From the NCBI GenBank assembly GCA_013329925.1, contig DUJK01000188.1:985-11206 (forward strand): DNA of 10,222 nucleotides, written 5' to 3'. The notes beneath the pieces were generated by a model. It was not told the origin of the DNA. It saw only the letters and a list, made by a program, of their open reading frames with translations, and ran no database searches. The position numbers were made by a program, and so were the translations under genes. This document shows positions 1 to 6,200 of this stretch, one piece after another (the stretch's first letter is position 1; each line of letters begins with the position of its first letter). Origin of the DNA: Candidatus Poseidoniaceae archaeon (GTDB taxonomy: Archaea > Thermoplasmatota > Poseidoniia > Poseidoniales > Poseidoniaceae).

Positions 1-279
1 GAACAGGTGGCGTACTTGAGATCGGCATGAGAAGAATCATAGTAGGAAATATGCACAGCATCGTTGGAGTCGATGGCGATGGAAGAATATTGTCCAACAT
101 GTCCTATTGCGTCAACCAAAATGGTGACCCAAGAACCACTCTTATCGGTAGCATATTTGAGTTCCACATTGGTAGCATCATAGTAAGAAATGTGCTTATA
201 TCCATTTGAATCAATGGCTATGGATGAATATCCTCCAACAATGCCGGTTGAATCGATAACAGTTGACGGAATCGCACCA
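1..279 (-). other. Inserted propeller D, first blades only (cut by window edge)
   Basis: Residues about 2961-3052. Two blades are visible, GYSSIAIDSNGYKHISYYD and QYSSIAIDSNDAVHISYYD, 47 residues apart and very alike. They follow directly on a He_PIG front half ending TPSNAGGAI. If it matches A to C, about five more blades and a He_PIG back half lie beyond the left edge. Confidence 0.75.
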
Positions 280-3200
280 CCAGCATTGGATGGTGTTGCC
301 GTTGGTGACATTGCAACATCTTTGGTTAATTCAAACCAGTCCGGATTATACGAAATAGCAGGTGCAGCATCGTTGATTGTTACATTGACATAAGCGACAG
401 ATGAGCCACCAGAGTTGTTAGCGTAGATTGTATACTGACTTCTAGCCAATAATACACCTGGAGTCCCACTTATTACTCCATTGATTTCACTGAAATGGAA
501 CCGTGGCCCCGGGTCTGGTGAAATCTCCCAACTTGTAACCACGCCACCAGTATTTGTCGGGTTTGAATGTGGACTGATTGGAACGCTAATAGTTGCTGAA
601 ATGTCATCAAGTGAGTAAGATATTATTGGTGCGGCATCGTTTATGGTGATGTTGACAAAGGCTGTTGATGTGCCAACTGAATTTGTCGCAGTTATAGTGT
701 ATTCAGTTCTTGTTTGGATTAAGTTTGGAGTTCCGGTAATCTCTCCTGTTGAGGTGTCGAAATTGAGTCCATTAGAGAAACCTGGTGAAATGCTCCAGGT
801 CGTGACTGCTCCGCCAGAATTAGTTGGTGAAACAGTTCCCATTACAGTACCTTTTGTTAGAGTGAGATTATTTTGTGTGTACGAAATGCTTGGTACTTGC
901 TCATTTACAGTAATTGGGATTGTTGCTGATGCGTTTCCGCCGCTATTACTTGCATTGATTACGTAGTATGATGTAGTTGTAGTTGTTGTTGGAGTTCCGC
1001 TAATCACACCTGTTGATGGATCAAGAGACAAACCTGCAGGTAGCGCCGTAGCGCCCCACAGGGACCATGATACTACTGCACCACCTGTTGAGGAGGGTAT
1101 GGCTGGAGTCATGGCTATACCTTTTGTTAAAACAAGGGCACTGTAGGATACTATGGGAATTGCATCATTGACAGTTATGTTGGTATAAGTTATTGATGTT
1201 CCAGCTGAATTAGTTGCAGTTATAGTGTATTCAGTTCGTGATTGGATTAGGTTTGGAGTACCAGTAATCTCTCCAGTTGAGGTATCGAAATTAAGTCCAT
1301 TAGAGAAACTTGGTGAAATGCTCCAGGTTACAACTGCTCCCCCTGAATTACTTGGTGAAACTGTACTCATTGCAACGTCTATATCTAGAGTAAGATCGTT
1401 TTGAACATAGGAAATATTTGGCGCTCCTAGTTGGAATTCAAGGTAAATTGTAGTACTGACCGAATTGCCACTAATATTTGCATAGATTGTATGAGTAGTA
1501 TTGCTGTAAATCGAAGTTGGGGTGCCGCTAATTGTACCATTACGCCAATTCATGTGTAAGCCAGCAGGTAAGGCCGGGCTGATTTCCCAAGTTGTATGTT
1601 GCTTGACACCTTTACCTGAGCCTGGCATAGTAGCATATTCTAATTCTGTATTTATTGCAGGATCGGCATGTGCAATATGAATATCGTCATTGGCATCAAT
1701 TATCATTGAACATGATAATCCACCATCACTTGTTAAAATTGTAGAGACCCAACTACCGCTTTGATTAGTAAAATAATATAATTTCTTGTTATTTGCAAAG
1801 TCAGAATATGAGTAAATGATATGCAAATCGCCATTTGAATCTGCAGCAATACTTGTGTGTTCGACATTGTGACTTGCTTTAACAGTCGATATTGACCATG
1901 AGCCTGCTGAACCTGATGCAAGTTTTAGGTCATTATTATTGGCGTAAAGGTAAGAAATATGCACTTCATCATTATAATCTACAGCAATCGAAGAGTATTT
2001 TCCTACATTCAATGTTTCTTCAACAATCTCTCTAGTCCAAGCACCCCCTTCATTAGTTGCATAAATTAAATCACTACCTGAATCACGATAATATGAAACG
2101 TGAGCTTTATCATTTGAATCAAGGGCGATTGCAGGATCAACTGCATCTTTTAGTATATCTGAAATTACTGTTGAAGCCCAAGAACCGCCTTGATTTGTTG
2201 TATAATTTATTGATTGCTTGTTATTGGTCGGGTCTTTAGTTGAGAATACAATATGTAGATTATCGGTTGAATCAATAGCCAAATCGGTTCCTGGAATTAT
2301 TCCAGTTGCTAGATTTGATACTGATGCGGTTGTAGTATCAATATCACTTAATTGCCAAGTACCACTAGCATTAGTAGCATAACGCAAGACATCGTTTGTC
2401 ATGTCCAAGTAAGTTATATGAATCACTCCAGTCGAGTCTATACCAATACTTGGATATCGCAAAGGAGTTACTGAATTTTGAATTACAGAAGTTGTCCAAC
2501 TTCCATCGTAATAATACGCCAGTTTCATGTCATCTGAAGTTGCCTCATAGCCAACTATGGCCATTGCACCATTAGGTCCTTGAGCAATATCATTTCCATG
2601 AGCAAATGAACCGTCAATAACTTGAGAAGAACTGGTAGAAACTCCTGTAGTCCACGCCGGACTGCTGGTATTACCGTTGATTGTATGAGTGAATGTAATA
2701 GGAGTAATCGTTGAATTTGGTACATCTGAAATACCATCTACGCTAGAAGTCAGTGTGGCAAATACTTGCACCTCTATAGTTAGAGTTGCAGTATCAGTGC
2801 CTCCCGAATTTGTCGCTGTTACAGTATATGGTTGAGAAGCGGACTGGGCGGTTGGTGTACCTGATAATTCACCTGTTGCTGTATCGAAAGTGAGCCCGGT
2901 TGGAACGCCTGGAGAAATACTCCAAGAAGTTGCCGCTCCGCCACTATTGGAAGGTGTGATTGAATTCATTGCCTCACCTACAATCAAGTCAAATACAGTA
3001 GTTGAGTAAGAAATACTCGGAACTTGTTCTAAAATCGAAAGTGAAATTGTTGTTGTATCTGTACCACCTGTATTGGTTGCGGTAATTGTGTAAGTTACTG
3101 GTGAGGTTTGCAGAATTGTTGGGGTTCCAGTAATTTCTCCAGTTGAAGTATCAAAAGTAAGTCCGGTTGGTTCTACTGGAGAGATACTCCAAGAGGTCGC

Positions 3201-6200
3201 AGCACCCCCTGTATTAGTTGGAGTGATTGTTGAGATTGCATCATCTTTGGTCAAACTGAACGGCGACCCTGTATAGGAAATAACTGGAGTTTGAGCCATC
3301 ACATTAAGATAGAATTCCCCGGTGTACGATAGACCTGTTGAGGAGGTTGCAGTAATAGTATGAGTAGTGTTGACTTGTGGTATGTTTGGTGCTCCTGAAA
3401 TCGTACATGTCCCGGCTTGCACGTTAAGACCAGTTGGTAGAGAAGGTGAGAAATTACATGTTGCACCATCTAGTGCTGAACGAGGCGATGAACTGGTTAT
3501 ATGGCCCTGAATTGTTTCATGGTAAAGATTGCCACTGTTGACAGTATTACGATGTGCTATGTGAATATCGTCATTAACATCTACTGTGATTGCAGTGTCC
3601 AAACCAGTTCTTTCAGTCGGGTGAATATATATTCCTTTAGTGACCCATGAACCAGTAGCATCCGTAGCATACCACAAATTATCAAACGCAGCACCATTCA
3701 TCTCGTATGATATATGGGCCGAGCCTTGAGAATCGTAGGCAAGAGAATTGTATCGTCCAACACTTCCTGAAGAGTGAACTACTTCGGTAGACCAAGAAGA
3801 ACCGTCATACACTTTGTATTCTAAATCATCAGTGTGGGCATTAAGATATGATATTCCTGGCTCATCAGTAATTGGAGATACCGCAATATCCAAAGCCATT
3901 CCACCTGCATTAAATATGTCTTTTAGATTTGAACTAACCCATGTACCGGATGTATCAGTAGCGTAATGCAAGTCGTCTGAAGTAGCATCGTACATGGCGA
4001 CATGTATATGATCGCTTGAATCAATTGCAATCGAGCCCCACTCAACATCAACTCCTGTAATAATTGGTGAGAATGACCAAGATAAAGCACTCAAACAATT
4101 GCCCGTACATGTCGCATGGGTAAACTCTCCACCACTCTCGCGGTATGAGATGTGTGGGTTATCATTGGAGTCAATGGCAATTGCGGTATATTTTCCCCCA
4201 CTAGTATCTATGGTCTCCTTTGACCAAGAATTAGAACCTGAAGCCTTGTATGCATACTTCAAGTCATTGCCTTCATTCCTATGATAAGATACATGAAGAC
4301 CATCAGATGAGTCAATCGCAATGCTACAATACTGGCCTACTCGCATGTCTGAATCGATGGTTGTGGTAACCCATGAGCCAGATTCATTGGTAGTATATCT
4401 TAGGTCCTCCTTTGAGCCAGCCCGATATGAAACTATGTGCACTTTACTGTTAGAATCGGTGACTATGCTATTGTAAAAACCAGATTGGCCAGCATTATAT
4501 GCCACGCTCGAACTGTTGTGCACACTCGAAGACCAACCTGTCCAATTGAAAGTAATTGGAGTAATTGTGTCATCTTTCATCACCTCAACGCCAGCAACAC
4601 TTGGCTCAACTTGCCACATCGACATCAACTGAACTGTTGTAGTAGCAGATTGAGTAGTTGTGTTGGCATAAATTGTGTAATCTGTGGCGGAGAAGCCTGC
4701 AGTAGGTGTGCCCCAAATAGTTCCATTATTGGCGCCAAATGATAATCCTGAAGGTAAGTCCGGATGAATTTCATAGGTCTCTGTATTGGCAAGGCTACGG
4801 AATTTTCCAACCATTCTCTGATTATCGTCCATGTTAAGATAAGTGAGGAATAAGTCGCCATTTGTGTCGAGTTCCATTTCAACTCCCTCACCAACGTTTG
4901 ATGAGTCGCCATCAAGGATTTGACTTATCCATGAGCCTTGGGCATTTGAAGAATAATTCAATGTGTCACCATTACCATTATGATAGGCAATGTGGGCATT
5001 ATCGTTGTCATCTAATCGCAAAACTAGTCCAAATTGGCCATCAGCTCCGTCATCTACAGTTGTTGTGACAAAGCCTGAACCTGCTGAATTGGTTGAGTAA
5101 AGTATCTTACTGCCAGCATTATTGGAATATGCAATATGGACGTAGCCATTTGAATCAATAGCAATGGAAGTATCTCCGTTAGTTGACTGAGTGGCGTCGA
5201 CATTTTGCTTAGCCCATGAACTGCCTGATTCCTTGACTGCATACCTCAAGTTATTGGTATCACCTCGCTTGTAAGAGACATGAACTGCTGAATTTAGCTC
5301 ATCATAAACAATCGAATTATACCTGCCCGTATTACCCGATGTGTCGATTGTTCCGTGAGACCATGAACCACCGGGAATTTTCTTACTCCACAGTAAATCT
5401 TGACCCTCTGGAGGTCCTTGGAAGTAAGCAACATAAACAGTGTCATCTTCAGCAATATGCATCGAAATGTAACTTCCTACTTCGGGAAGACTGACGGCGT
5501 TGGATATGGCCCATGTTCCTAATCCTGAAACAGATCCATCGGTGGAAATTGCCCTTGTCGCATATTTGATATTCATGTTGGTTATTTTTTGATAAATAAT
5601 GTGAATATTGTCGTTTGAGTCTATTGCAATCTGGCATTCCGTACCAAGATTTGTAGAGCCTGCATCTACTCCTTCCCATGCCCATGAGCCTGTAACATCA
5701 GTCATATAGAATAAGTCGCCATTACCAGCATTAGTGCGGAAACAAATGTGAGAATTACCATTTCTATCAATTGCGATATCTGCATCTTGGTGCACTACAA
5801 TACCGTGTGGAGAATAGTCAAATGGTTGAGATGAGGTATTTGTCACGTAGGAAGTTGTTGGTGTCATGGTAATTGGCGTCATTGGAGTAGATGCAGATAA
5901 TTGTGCACTTGTTGTACTTGATGCGATTGTCAAGTAGTAGCATGAGCCATCTTCGAATTCTGCATTGCCGTCATAATTCAGCGCACCTTCGTCAGTGCAA
6001 CCAACAGTCGGACTAGATATTGCAGAATAAGTCCAATCTATGCCCGGAGACCATGGATTTGCATCATCGGCATCATAAGCACCGGCGCCAAGAACATGTA
6101 GTGGTGAGCCCCATTTTGGCCTGAAATCCCTGTTGTCAGCATCGACTAGGAAATCACTGATCTGCCAATTTTGAGGAACTCCACTTGTTGTGACTGGCGC

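Noticed and set aside
643..966. Plus-strand open frame of 107 codons
   Set aside because: It lies opposite the He_PIG array, whose minus-strand frame gives clear repeated domains. It is a mirror of repetitive coding sequence.
971..992. Simple GTT/GTA-type repeat
   Set aside because: It encodes a short threonine run in a He_PIG loop; nothing suggests a separate function.
4437..4915. Overlapping open frames of about 100 codons on both strands
   Set aside because: They are out-of-frame shadows of the split He_PIG domain between propellers A and B.
1..6000. Regularly spaced DNA repeats as CRISPR or satellite
   Set aside because: The periods of about 141-160 and 264 bases are multiples of codons and correspond to propeller blades and He_PIG domains. 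The repeats are diverged and coding.
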